A DNA stretch of 64,000 bases from Candidatus Mycalebacterium zealandia (GTDB lineage: Bacteria; Desulfobacterota_D; UBA1144; Nemesobacterales; Mycalebacteriaceae). The DNA lies in assembly GCA_014075295.1 (NCBI GenBank), contig CP046180.1, positions 310,001 through 374,000 on the forward strand. The letters run 5' to 3'. Positions 54,490 to 62,887 of the stretch are shown piece after piece. Each line of letters starts with the position of its first letter. The first letter of the stretch is position 1. The position numbers were made by a program, and so were the translations under genes. The notes under the pieces are model-generated. The model had not been told where the DNA came from. It ran no database searches and worked only from the letters and a program-made list of their open reading frames with translations.

Positions 54490-54517
54490 AGTATAGACGG
54501 AAGGGGGGATTATGCAA
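54490..54517 (-). promoter_or_regulatory. Sigma-70-type promoter for prs
   Basis: Minus-strand TTGCAT (54517-54512) and TATACT (54495-54490) are 16 bases apart, about 50 bases before the prs start. The first transcribed bases run straight into the terminator-like hairpin. Confidence 0.6.
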
Positions 54518-54570
54518 GAGGATGGGCGGGGGTAGGTGCCCTTAGTGAAGTTTTAACTAAAGTGAAAAAA

Positions 54571-54966
54571 TCACCAAAAACTTAAAAAAACCACCATAAA
54601 CACTGTTGCCAACTCTGTTACAAAGGTCGCTACTAAGGCGGAACACAGAATTGAGACAATAAGAGAAAGCAATGGATTAGGAATTGCAGAATAAAACACC
54701 GTTAACCACAAAATGTTAACAGTAAATAGAAAAAAAATAATGGGAATCAATGGAATCAAAAAATGCAGAAATCCGAACAAAAAAAACAAACCAAGTAGCC
54801 CGATATATATGTCAAAATGAGAGAAAGAGAAGGATTTTTTGAAAATAATATTGCGCTCTTGGGTTCTGATACGCTGTAGTTTTTCACCAAATGGCTCTTT
54901 TGGGGGTTTACATGAATCTTCCCAAAGTTCAGCGGGACTTTTTAAATTTTCCTCAGTTTTTTTCAC
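54571..54966 (-). CDS. Uncharacterised AT-rich small membrane protein
   Basis: A 131-residue protein beginning GTG with AGGAAG upstream. The first 45 residues are polar and charged, then three to four hydrophobic helices follow (IYIGLLGLFFLFGFLHFLI, and LSLIVSILCSALVATFV near the end). No family is recognised. It is markedly more AT-rich than its neighbours, which could mean recent arrival. It lies three bases after the crotonase stop and before the prs leader, so it may be co-transcribed with the crotonase and aldehyde dehydrogenase. Confidence 0.6.
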   Translation of the reverse strand: MKKTEENLKSPAELWEDSCKPPKEPFGEKLQRIRTQERNIIFKKSFSFSHFDIYIGLLGLFFLFGFLHFLIPLIPIIFFLFTVNILWLTVFYSAIPNPLLSLIVSILCSALVATFVTELATVFMVVFLSFW

Positions 54967-54969
54967 TGC

Positions 54970-55764
54970 CTACTTCCTGAACTTTCCGAAATCCACTTCG
55001 CGTTTTTCCACAAACGCCTCAACGCCTTCTTTTGATTCTTCGGTAAGGTGGAAAAGTTCAAGAGAACTGAGTCCCATGCGCGATATGCCGAAAATGCTGT
55101 CGGTGTCGGCGTTGAAAGAGTATTTTGCCACTTTGATGGCGGTTGGGCTTTTATCAAGAATTTCATCGCACCATTTGTTCACTTCGGCGTTCAGTTTAGT
55201 GGTAGGTACAACCGCGTTCACAAGTCCCATTTCAAGAGCCTCTTTTGCCGTGTATTTGCGGCACAGATACCACATTTCACGCGCTTTTTTCTCGCCGACA
55301 ATCCGTGACAGATACGCCGTTCCAAATCCGGCGTCCACACTTCCGACTTTCGGTCCCACTTGCCCGAACACGGCGTTTTCAGCCGCGATTGTCAAATCGC
55401 ACACAACTTGAAGCACGTTTCCGCCTCCGATGGCGTAACCCCTGACCGCCGCGATAACGGGTTTGGGAATGTTGCGGATAAGGTAGTGGAGTTTTGCCAC
55501 ATACGCGCCGACTCCGAGCAGGTTGTCATTTTTCACGGATTTGGATTTTTTCGCTTTCTGGTCTCCGCCTGTGGAGAACGCTTTGTTTCCCGCTCCGGTG
55601 ATAACCACCACGCCAACCGTTTTGTCCTTCCACGCATCCGTAACCGCATCTACCATCTCACACAATGTTTTTGCCCGAAAAGCGTTCAGAACACCCGGAC
55701 GGTTGATTGTGATGACCGCACGCCCTTTGGATTTTGAATATTTTATGTCTTCAAATTTTGCCAT
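54970..55764 (-). CDS. Enoyl-CoA hydratase/isomerase family, MenB/BadI-like
   Basis: A 264-residue crotonase. It has INRPGVLNAFRAKTLCEM, VVITGAGNKAFSTGGDQKAK (oxyanion hole), VRGYAIGGGNVLQVVCDLTIAAENAVFGQVGPKVGSVDAGFGTAYLSRIVGEKKAREMWYLCR and an end FVEKREVDFGKFRK. This pattern is shared by naphthoate synthase MenB and the ring-opening enzyme BadI. The second half is closer to BadI-like proteins, but neither menaquinone nor benzoate-pathway genes adjoin it. It is two bases after an aldehyde dehydrogenase gene. Confidence 0.87.
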   Translation of the reverse strand: MAKFEDIKYSKSKGRAVITINRPGVLNAFRAKTLCEMVDAVTDAWKDKTVGVVVITGAGNKAFSTGGDQKAKKSKSVKNDNLLGVGAYVAKLHYLIRNIPKPVIAAVRGYAIGGGNVLQVVCDLTIAAENAVFGQVGPKVGSVDAGFGTAYLSRIVGEKKAREMWYLCRKYTAKEALEMGLVNAVVPTTKLNAEVNKWCDEILDKSPTAIKVAKYSFNADTDSIFGISRMGLSSLELFHLTEESKEGVEAFVEKREVDFGKFRK

Positions 55765-55766
55765 AA

Positions 55767-57236
55767 CTATCCTTTATACCACTTGGGCGCCGCGCCGCCC
55801 GTCCAGATGTTGACGGTTTTTGTTTCAAGGTAGTTTTCAAGCCCTTCGGCTCCGAGTTCCTTTCCGAAACCGCTTTGTTTGAGTCCGCCGTAGGGGGTTT
55901 GTGGAACAATTCCGCCGTAGGTGTTAATCCACAGATAACCGACTTTGATTTCGCGCGCGCACCGGTTTGCCCTGTTTGTGTCGCTTGTCCACACGCCTCC
56001 GGCAAGTCCGTATTCGGTGTCGTTCGCGATTTTTAACGCTTCCGCTTCGGTTTTAAACTTCATCGCCGCGACCACCGGACCAAAAATTTCCATCTTCGCC
56101 GCGATATTTTTCGGGCTTACTTTTTCAAGAACGGTCGGTTCGAAAAACCAACCCTTTCCCCGCCGCTTACCTCCGCCGCAGGCGATCCGCGCCCCCTGTT
56201 GCACGGCTTGGTCCACGCAATCTTTGACCTTTTCAAAATGCTCGCGCGAAATGAGCGCGCCCATTTCCGTGTCCGGCTTTTCGGGGTTGCCGATTTTTAT
56301 TTTCGCGATTTTTTTCAAATACGCGCTCATGAACTTGCCGTAGATTTTTTCATGCAGAAGCAGTTTTGTAACAGCCGTGCAGTTTTGTCCCTGATTGAAG
56401 AAACCGCCGCGCAGGCACGCCTCAACCGCCGCGCCGATGTCTGCGTCATCAAAAACCACGCATGACGCCTTGCCGCCCAGTTCAAGGGAGACCGGTTTTA
56501 CATCGTCCGCCGCATTCTTCATAACGGTTTTACCCGTTTGCGTTGAGCCCGTGAAAGCGATTTTCGCCACTCCTGAGTGACGCGACAGTGCGTCTCCCGC
56601 CCGTGCGCCCGCGCCTGTTACAATGTTGAGAACACCGGCGGGCAAGCCCGCTTTCCGGACGCAGAGTTTCGCGATTTCTGTTATGGCGACCGATGTGAGT
56701 TCGCTCGGCTTCACCACAACCGCGCACCCAGCCGCGAGCGCGGCGGAAATTTTCCAGAACGCCAGAAGAACCGGAAAGTTCCACGGCACGATTTGAGCCG
56801 CCACGCCAACCGGCTCTTTTATTGTGAAAGATGTCTGATTTGCCGAAACGTCAATGGTTTCACCGCCGATTTTGACGGCAAGCCCCGCGAAGTATTCAAG
56901 GGTTTTTACCGAACCGCCAATCTCCACGAGTTTGCTTTCCCTTATGGGTTTTCCGGTCTCGCGCGTGTTGGCAAGGGCGAGCGCATCTGAGTTTTTTTCA
57001 AGAACTCCTGCAATTTTTCTCAAAGTTTTCGCTCTTTCGGCGGCGGGAGTGTTTTTCCACTTTTCAAAAGCGCGGCTCGCGGATTTTACCGCTGAGTCAA
57101 CTTCTGTTTTTCCGCAAAGCGCAACTTCCGCGAAAGGTTTTTCCGTGGCGGGATTTTCGCGCGAAAGATATTTCGCCGCACGCGGCTTTGTTTCGCGTCC
57201 GTCTATAAACGGGTGGCATTTGATGACCGGAGGCAT
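55767..57236 (-). CDS. NAD(P)+-dependent aldehyde dehydrogenase
   Basis: A 489-residue aldehyde dehydrogenase with PWNFPVLLAFWKISAALAAGCAVVVKPSELTSV, IAFTGSTQTGKTVM, the catalytic glutamate in SLELGGKAS, the nucleophile cysteine in FNQGQNCTA, and EIFGPVVAAMKF, WINTYGGIVPQTPYGGLKQSGFGKE. The layout resembles betaine-aldehyde and related dehydrogenases; the substrate is not determinable. Start ATG 57236 follows GAAGGG. It is coupled to the downstream crotonase gene. Confidence 0.93.
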   Translation of the reverse strand: MPPVIKCHPFIDGRETKPRAAKYLSRENPATEKPFAEVALCGKTEVDSAVKSASRAFEKWKNTPAAERAKTLRKIAGVLEKNSDALALANTRETGKPIRESKLVEIGGSVKTLEYFAGLAVKIGGETIDVSANQTSFTIKEPVGVAAQIVPWNFPVLLAFWKISAALAAGCAVVVKPSELTSVAITEIAKLCVRKAGLPAGVLNIVTGAGARAGDALSRHSGVAKIAFTGSTQTGKTVMKNAADDVKPVSLELGGKASCVVFDDADIGAAVEACLRGGFFNQGQNCTAVTKLLLHEKIYGKFMSAYLKKIAKIKIGNPEKPDTEMGALISREHFEKVKDCVDQAVQQGARIACGGGKRRGKGWFFEPTVLEKVSPKNIAAKMEIFGPVVAAMKFKTEAEALKIANDTEYGLAGGVWTSDTNRANRCAREIKVGYLWINTYGGIVPQTPYGGLKQSGFGKELGAEGLENYLETKTVNIWTGGAAPKWYKG

Positions 57237-57307
57237 ATTTTCCCTTCAGAAAGGTAGTTTATAGTAGTAAGTGTTGATATGAAAACGCGGCAACGGAGGA
57301 AACGATA

Positions 57308-57733
57308 ATGAGCAATGCGATGAAAGCGGAGGGAAAGTGTTTGTGCGGGACGGTGGTTTTTAAGACGAAAGAGGCGAGCCCGCTTGTGGGCGTGTGCCAC
57401 TGCGAGATGTGCAGAAGGTGGGGAGGCGGTCCGTTTATGGGGATTAATTGCGGTTCGGATGTGTCGTTTGAGGGCGGGGAAAACATAGAGGTTTTTAACT
57501 CGTCCGACTGGGCTGAGCGGGGCTTTTGCGGGAAGTGCGGAACGCACCTGTTTTACAGAATAAAGCGTAACAAAATGCACATGATGCCCGTGGGGCTTTT
57601 CGGCGACAAATTGCCGCTGAAATTCACTCACGAGGTTTTTATTGATGAAAAACCCGGTTTTTACGATTTCTCAAACGAAACCGAACAAATGACTGGCGAA
57701 GAGTGCTTCGCGAAGTTCGGGGAAGATGGGTGA
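57308..57733 (+). CDS. GFA/CENP-V family protein
   Basis: A 141-residue zinc-binding protein of the GFA (glutathione-dependent formaldehyde-activating) fold. It has GKCLCGTVVFKT, the paired VCHCEMCRRWGGGPFMGI and RGFCGKCGTHLFYR, seven cysteines placed as in the family. Most family members are uncharacterised and not true formaldehyde enzymes. The gene follows a GGAGG at 57295 and diverges from the aldehyde dehydrogenase gene (71 bases apart). Confidence 0.9.
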   Translation: MSNAMKAEGKCLCGTVVFKTKEASPLVGVCHCEMCRRWGGGPFMGINCGSDVSFEGGENIEVFNSSDWAERGFCGKCGTHLFYRIKRNKMHMMPVGLFGDKLPLKFTHEVFIDEKPGFYDFSNETEQMTGEECFAKFGEDG

Positions 57734-57747
57734 TTAACGCACTGATT

Positions 57748-57777
57748 TTGACAATCTCCCCTTTTTTCCTGTAAGTT
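57748..57777 (+). promoter_or_regulatory. Probable promoter of bioB
   Basis: TTGACA (57748-57753) and TAAGTT (57772-57777) are 18 bases apart, followed about 35 bases later by GGAGG and the start of bioB. I did not see a clear BirA-type palindrome. Confidence 0.5.
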
Positions 57778-57809
57778 AAGCCCTGTTTCTTTAACGGAGG
57801 AACCGGACA

Positions 57810-58799
57810 ATCACTCTCATAGACAGCATCTATAAAAAAGTTGTTGAGCGCGGCGAAAGCATAGATTTTGATGAAGCGCTCGCGCTTACTGAGATTTCCT
57901 CATCCGCGATAGGCGAGCTTATGTGCGTCGCGCGCGATGTCACGAAAAAACACCATGGGGACGGCGTTTTTCTGCGCTCAATCATCTCCGCGCAGACCGG
58001 AAACTGTCCTGAAGACTGCTCATTTTGTTCGCAGTCCGCCCATTACGACACTGACGTTGAAGCCCACCCGCTTATGGCGGACGAAAAAATCCTCCGCGCC
58101 GCGAAACAAGCCGAGACAATGGGCGCGATGGATTTCTGCATAGTCATAAGCGCCAAGGGACCCACACCGCGCATTTTCAAGCGTGTTCTCGGAGCGGTTG
58201 ACATGCTCAAGCGCGAAACCAATCTGAAAATCGGTTGCTCACTCGGCGAACTTACCGAAGAGCAGGCGATTTTGCTCAAAGAGCACGGCGTCTGGAGATA
58301 CAATCACAACATAGAGACCTGCCGTAGCCATTTTCCAAGCATTGTTACCACGCACTCCTACGAAGACAGAGTGCGCACGGCTGAAATCGTTAAACAAGTC
58401 GGCATGAATCTATGTTCGGGCGGAATACTCGGAATGGGCGAAAGCACGCGCCAACGGGTTGAATTCGCCTTTGAAATACGCGATCTTAACCCGAACTGGG
58501 TTCCCATCAACTTCCTCAACCCGCGTCCCGGAACGCCGTTTTCAAATTTTGAGCCGATTCAGCCTCTTGAAGCGGTGAGAATGATTTCCATCTGGCGTCT
58601 TGTTCTTCCAGACAAAATCCTGATGATTTCCGGCGGCAGAGAGGTAACGCTCAGAGATTTGCAATCAATGGGTGTTTTCGCGGGCGCGAACGCGATGATA
58701 ATCGGCAACTACCTCACAACGCCCGGAAGGTCTCCGGAAGAAGACCTCAAGATGCTTGAAGACCTTGAAATGCCGGTTCGTACCGACATAGCGAACTGA
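57810..58799 (+). CDS. bioB: Biotin synthase BioB, with an apparent ATC start
   Basis: BioB is the radical SAM enzyme that inserts sulfur into dethiobiotin. The cluster motif is GNCPEDCSFCSQSAHY, followed by SLGELTEEQ, GVWRYNHNIETCRSHF and NPRPGTPF. An in-frame upstream part (LIDSIYKKVVERGESIDFDEALALTEISSSAIGELMC) matches the usual BioB N-terminus. No ATG, GTG or TTG occurs between the stop at 57792 and ATG 57921. GGAGG at 57796-57800 is nine bases before ATC 57810, the likely start (329 residues). A product from ATG 57921 would be 292 residues. Confidence 0.92.
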   Translation: MTLIDSIYKKVVERGESIDFDEALALTEISSSAIGELMCVARDVTKKHHGDGVFLRSIISAQTGNCPEDCSFCSQSAHYDTDVEAHPLMADEKILRAAKQAETMGAMDFCIVISAKGPTPRIFKRVLGAVDMLKRETNLKIGCSLGELTEEQAILLKEHGVWRYNHNIETCRSHFPSIVTTHSYEDRVRTAEIVKQVGMNLCSGGILGMGESTRQRVEFAFEIRDLNPNWVPINFLNPRPGTPFSNFEPIQPLEAVRMISIWRLVLPDKILMISGGREVTLRDLQSMGVFAGANAMIIGNYLTTPGRSPEEDLKMLEDLEMPVRTDIAN

Positions 58800-58825
58800 A
58801 ACTCCGGCCGGGGTGTCTTCATACC

Positions 58826-60157
58826 ATGTCCACAGGACGCAACAACATTTGGCACCCTTTCACGCAGATGAAAGAGCATGAGGATTCTCCCCCGCTTATG
58901 ATAGAGAAGGGCGAGGGGTCTTACCTTATAGATTCCGAAGGCAACCGTTACATAGACGGCGTTTCATCGCTGTGGGTGAATATCCACGGGCACAGTGTTT
59001 CAGAGATAGAGGACGCGGTCAAAAACCAGTTGAACAGCATAGGCCACAGCACACTTCTGGGGCTTTCAAACCCCGCCGCCGAAGACCTTGCTGAAAAACT
59101 CGTTCGCGCCGCCCCGTCCGGGCTCTCAAAGGTTTTCTTCTCCGGCGACGGAGCGTCAGCCGTTGAAGTGGCGATTAAAATGGCGTTTCAGTATTGGAAA
59201 AACAAGGGAGAAACGCGCGCAAAGTTTATTTTCCTTGAAAACGGCTATCACGGAGACACGCTCGGAGCGGTGTCCGTCGGCGGGATAGACATGTTTCACT
59301 CCGCTTTCAAGCCTCTTTTGTCGGAAAATTTCAAAGCGCCTTCGTATTATTGCTATCGCTGTCCGCTTTCAAAAACCTATCCGTCGTGCGGAGTTGCCTG
59401 CGCCGATGAAATTGACCGTATTTGCTCGGAACACCTCGGCGAGATAGCGGCGGTAATAATTGAACCCTATGTTCAGGCGGCGGGCGGAATGATTGTGTCG
59501 CCTCCGGGATACCTCGAAAAAGTCAGAGAGATTGCCGACAAGCGCGATGTTTTGCTGATAGTGGACGAAGTCGCCACGGGGTTTGGCAGAACCGGCAAGA
59601 TGTTCGCGTGCGAGCACGAAGATGTCTGCCCCGATATGATGGTTCTTGGCAAAGGGCTTACGGGCGGATACACGGCTTTGTCCGCCACGCTTACGACTAA
59701 GCGCGTGTATGAGGCGTTTCTCGGAGATTACGAGGAGTTCAAAACCTTTTTCCACGGACACAGTTATTCGGGCAATCCGCTTGCGTGCGCGGCCGGAGTT
59801 GGCAACTTCATGGCTTTTGAGAACCGAAAAACACTTGAGAAACTGCCTGAAAAGATTGAATTTTTTGAGAACGAACTCAAAGAGTTCAACTCAATTGAAA
59901 ATGTTGGCGATGTCAGAAACAAGGGGCTTATGGCGGGAATTGAACTTGTAAAGGACAAAAGCACAAAAGAGAAATATCCCGCAGGCGAGAAAATGGGCTG
60001 GAAGGTCGCGGAAAAGGCGATGGACTACGGCGTTTTGTTGCGTCCGCTCGGAGATGTTGTGGTTTTAATGCCTCCGGTGGGGATTGAGATGGATGATTTG
60101 AAAAAACTTATGAAGGCGACCTACAGGGCGGTGCGGGAAGTTGCCACAGAGAGCTGA
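58826..60157 (+). CDS. bioA: Adenosylmethionine-8-amino-7-oxononanoate aminotransferase
   Basis: BioA converts KAPA to DAPA in biotin synthesis using SAM as amino donor. The 443-residue PLP enzyme has NIWHPFTQM, DGVSSLWVNIHGHSVSEI, GDGASAVEVAIKMAFQYW, ENGYHGDTLGAVSVGG, DEVATGFGRTGKMFACEH and the lysine loop LGKGLTGGYTALSATLTT near 275, followed by FFHGHSYSGNPLACAA. It starts 27 bases after bioB. Confidence 0.95.
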   Translation: MSTGRNNIWHPFTQMKEHEDSPPLMIEKGEGSYLIDSEGNRYIDGVSSLWVNIHGHSVSEIEDAVKNQLNSIGHSTLLGLSNPAAEDLAEKLVRAAPSGLSKVFFSGDGASAVEVAIKMAFQYWKNKGETRAKFIFLENGYHGDTLGAVSVGGIDMFHSAFKPLLSENFKAPSYYCYRCPLSKTYPSCGVACADEIDRICSEHLGEIAAVIIEPYVQAAGGMIVSPPGYLEKVREIADKRDVLLIVDEVATGFGRTGKMFACEHEDVCPDMMVLGKGLTGGYTALSATLTTKRVYEAFLGDYEEFKTFFHGHSYSGNPLACAAGVGNFMAFENRKTLEKLPEKIEFFENELKEFNSIENVGDVRNKGLMAGIELVKDKSTKEKYPAGEKMGWKVAEKAMDYGVLLRPLGDVVVLMPPVGIEMDDLKKLMKATYRAVREVATES

Positions 60158-60164
60158 ATCCGTA

Positions 60165-60195
60165 TTGTGAACAATCCTGAATTCTCGTGTATAAT
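60165..60195 (+). promoter_or_regulatory. Probable promoter of ppk2
   Basis: A perfect TATAAT sits at 60190-60195, about 65 bases before ppk2. Upstream is TTGTGA (60165-60170, spacer 19) within the palindrome TTGTGAACAA; TGAACA at 60168 would give a spacer of 16. Confidence 0.5.
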
Positions 60196-60232
60196 CGCAC
60201 AATCCGTTTACTTCCTTTAGGGGTGAGGAAGA

Positions 60233-60322
60233 ATGCGGTTTCCCGGAATTGGTAGTGGCAAATGGGTTCGGCAAGAAAAGTCAAAAACGGCCTTTCAGAA
60301 CATAAAAAATTCAAGGGTATAG
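60233..60322 (+). CDS. Possible 29-residue leader peptide overlapping ppk2
   Basis: GAGGAAGA directly precedes ATG 60233, the best ribosome-binding site in this leader. It opens a 29-residue frame (MRFPGIGSGKWVRQEKSK and on) that ends inside ppk2 in another frame. The ppk2 ATG at 60262 has no good site of its own. It may be a coupled leader, or a mark that the ppk2 start is misplaced. Confidence 0.3.
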   Translation: MRFPGIGSGKWVRQEKSKTAFQNIKNSRV

Positions 60323-61155
60323 TTCGTCGCATAGAAACCGTGTATGAAAACATCTCGCCCGCCAAATACCCGAACGAAAAACGCCGTCTTCAATACGAAC
60401 TTCTGAAAATTCAGCAGGATGTTGTCAAACACGGGCGCCGTCTTGCAATTGTGTTTGAAGGTAGGGACGCCGCGGGCAAAGGCTCCACAATCAAGCGGTT
60501 CACCGAGCATATGATGCCGCGCCATTACAGAATTGTTGAGCTTGGGGTCCCAACTCCGAAAGAGTCAAAAAACTGGCTCCGCCGCTATATGGAACATATG
60601 CCGTGCAAGGGTGAGATAGTGTTTTTTGACCGCTCGTGGTATACGCGCGCCCTTGTGCACTCAACAATGGGATACTGCACGAAAGCGCAATACAGGTATT
60701 TCATGGAAAATGTTCTCAAGTGGGAGGAGGGTCTTTTTGACCGGGGGATTGAAGTCGTTAAGTTCTATCTTTCCGTGGACATCAAAACCCAGCTTGTCCG
60801 TTTCAATGAAAGAATGAAAGACCCGCTCAAATTCTGGAAACTGTCGCCCCATGACCTCAAGGCGCGAAATAAATGGGCGCGGTTTTCACGATACAAAGAG
60901 CAGATGTTTCAGCGCACTTCTTCGGAAGATCTTCCGTGGGTCGTCATAAACTCTAACTCAAAGCGCGAAGCGGCTCTTACGTGCATGTTGTATCTCGCCC
61001 GCCTCAACGGGGCGGATTTTACTCCACTTACGGGCGAGTTGATGGAAACGGAATACGAGATTGATTTCAAAGGGGTGAATTTCAAGGGGTTGACCGCTCG
61101 GCAGTATGCGGTCATAGCGGGTTTGATTGAGCAGGAAAAACACGCGGATGTATAA
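60262..61155 (+). CDS. ppk2: Polyphosphate kinase 2 family protein
   Basis: A 297-residue PPK2 enzyme that uses polyphosphate to phosphorylate nucleoside mono- or diphosphates. The P-loop is FEGRDAAGKGSTIKRF, the lid HYRIVELGVPTPKESKNWLRRYMEHMPCKGEIVFFDRSWYTRA (Walker B) and DPLKFWKLSPHDLKARNKWARFSRYKEQMF. It is the one-domain form. It lies between bioA and bioF with a promoter of its own, and its last bases overlap the Nudix gene. Confidence 0.93.
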   Translation: MGSARKVKNGLSEHKKFKGIVRRIETVYENISPAKYPNEKRRLQYELLKIQQDVVKHGRRLAIVFEGRDAAGKGSTIKRFTEHMMPRHYRIVELGVPTPKESKNWLRRYMEHMPCKGEIVFFDRSWYTRALVHSTMGYCTKAQYRYFMENVLKWEEGLFDRGIEVVKFYLSVDIKTQLVRFNERMKDPLKFWKLSPHDLKARNKWARFSRYKEQMFQRTSSEDLPWVVINSNSKREAALTCMLYLARLNGADFTPLTGELMETEYEIDFKGVNFKGLTARQYAVIAGLIEQEKHADV

Positions 61156-61642
61156 CGAGCAGTTCATCAAATCGGTTGGACTGCCGCAAATGGAGTCCGC
61201 CGGCGGGTTGATTGTGAACGATTCGGGTTCGGTTCTTTTTATTATGAAGGGCGGAAGGCTGGACCTTCCGAAAGGGCGCGTTGAGGGGTCTGCGTCGCGT
61301 GAAGAAACCGCGTTGCGCGAGGTTGTTGAGGAGACCTCAATTGAGTCTGATTTGCTGACGATTATCAGCCCGCTCTGCCAGACCTTTCATCTGACTTCCT
61401 ACGGGAACAACGAGTACATAAAAAAAACCAAATGGTTTGTAATGGAATACACCGGAAGCGGCGCGAGTCTGAAACCCCAGTTGGAGGAAGGCATAACGGA
61501 TTGCAGATGGATTCATCCGGACAGTTTTAAGATATTCAAAGGCGCGATGCGCCCCCGCATATACTATGTGTGTTCCCTGTGGAAAAAGCTCTTCTTTGAG
61601 AGAGGGATTCACAAAATTCTTCTCAACAAGGCGACGGGCTGA
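61148..61642 (+). CDS. Nudix hydrolase
   Basis: A 164-residue Nudix-fold protein. The Nudix helix reads GRVEGSASREETALREVVEETSIES (61270s-61340s), matching RE-x-x-EE with a one-residue shorter front. SAGGLIVND precedes it. It probably cleaves a nucleoside diphosphate derivative; proximity to ppk2 suggests nucleotide or polyphosphate handling, but this is a guess. I start at ATG 61148, overlapping the ppk2 stop by eight bases. The bioF gene follows six bases later. Confidence 0.87.
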   Translation: MYNEQFIKSVGLPQMESAGGLIVNDSGSVLFIMKGGRLDLPKGRVEGSASREETALREVVEETSIESDLLTIISPLCQTFHLTSYGNNEYIKKTKWFVMEYTGSGASLKPQLEEGITDCRWIHPDSFKIFKGAMRPRIYYVCSLWKKLFFERGIHKILLNKATG

Positions 61643-61648
61643 TTTTTA

Positions 61649-62818
61649 ATGAACCCGCTTGACCGTATTGATTTCGAACTTTCAGCCATACGCGAAAAGA
61701 GGCTTTTTCGTGAACTGACCGAACTTCAAAGCGGACAGATTCCCGAAGTTTTAATCGGTGGCAAAAAATACATTCTTCTCGGTTCAAACGGTTATCTGGG
61801 GCTCGCCGCGCACACAGGAGTGAAAAAAGCCGCTCGTGAGGCGCTTGAAAAATACGGTGCGGGAAGCGGCGGTTCGCGGCTTGTCAGCGGAACTACAGAC
61901 CTTCACCGCGAACTTGAGGAGAAAATAGCCGCTTTCAAAAAAACCGAAGCGGCGATTGTTTTCAGTTCGGGTTATCTTGCCAACATCGGCACAATTCAGG
62001 CAATTGCGGGCGCGGGCGATGTTATTTTCAGCGATGAACTCAACCACGCTTCAATAATAGACGGTTGTTCGCTTTCGGGCTCGGAAGTCAGGGTTTACCG
62101 TCATTTGGATTTCGGGCATTTGGAGGATTTGATAGTCGCGGAAAAATCCGCCGCCGCGAAACTGATTGTTACCGACACTGTTTTCAGCATGGACGGAGAT
62201 CTCGCCGATTTGTCCGCGCTTTGCGAAATCGCCGAAAAACACAATTGCGCGCTTATGGTTGATGAGGCTCACGCGACCGGGGTTTTGGGCGGGCGCGGCA
62301 GCGGCGCGACCGAGCATTTCGGGGTTGAAAGCAGGGTGGGCGTTACAATGGGGACGCTCTCAAAAGCGGTCGGTTCAACCGGCGGATACATAGCGGGGAG
62401 CAAAAAACTCATTGAGTTCATACGCAACAGGGCGCGGAGTTTTATTTTTGACACTTCGCCTCCCGCGTCCGCGCTCGCGGCGTCTCTTGCGGCAATAGAA
62501 ATTATAGAGCGCGATTCGGCGATGCGATTCCACCTCTGGAGGATGGTTGACATGTTCAAGACGGGGCTTGAAAAAACGGGGCTTGAAGTTCTGCCCTCGC
62601 AGTCCGCGATTGTTCCCGTTCTTATCGGAGAACCCGATGACGCAATGAAATTTGCGGCGGCTTTGCGCGAAAACGGCGTTTACACGCCCGCCGTCCGTCC
62701 GCCGTCCGTTCCGCCCGGAAAGTGCAGAATAAGGGCGTCAATTATGGCGACTCACGAAAAGACGCATATTGAAAAAGCGGTTAAGGCGTTTGCGAAAGCG
62801 AAAACTTCAGTTCTCTGA
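61649..62818 (+). CDS. bioF: 8-amino-7-oxononanoate synthase (BioF-type)
   Basis: A 389-residue alpha-oxoamine synthase that condenses alanine with pimeloyl-CoA or -ACP. It has LGSNGYLGLAAHTGVKKAAREALEKYGAGSGGSRLVSGTTDLHRELE, FSSGYLANIGTI, VDEAHATGVLGGRGSG, and the PLP lysine in TMGTLSKAVGSTGGYIAGS. BioF is favoured over the homologous Kbl because bioB and bioA lie just upstream. bioC, bioD and bioH are not in the window. Confidence 0.92.
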   Translation: MNPLDRIDFELSAIREKRLFRELTELQSGQIPEVLIGGKKYILLGSNGYLGLAAHTGVKKAAREALEKYGAGSGGSRLVSGTTDLHRELEEKIAAFKKTEAAIVFSSGYLANIGTIQAIAGAGDVIFSDELNHASIIDGCSLSGSEVRVYRHLDFGHLEDLIVAEKSAAAKLIVTDTVFSMDGDLADLSALCEIAEKHNCALMVDEAHATGVLGGRGSGATEHFGVESRVGVTMGTLSKAVGSTGGYIAGSKKLIEFIRNRARSFIFDTSPPASALAASLAAIEIIERDSAMRFHLWRMVDMFKTGLEKTGLEVLPSQSAIVPVLIGEPDDAMKFAAALRENGVYTPAVRPPSVPPGKCRIRASIMATHEKTHIEKAVKAFAKAKTSVL

Positions 62819-62887
62819 ATTCCTTTGCTTACAGCAGCTTTCTTCGATAGATTGAAAGAAGTTTCTTTCAGTTAAGGAGGCGGTTCA

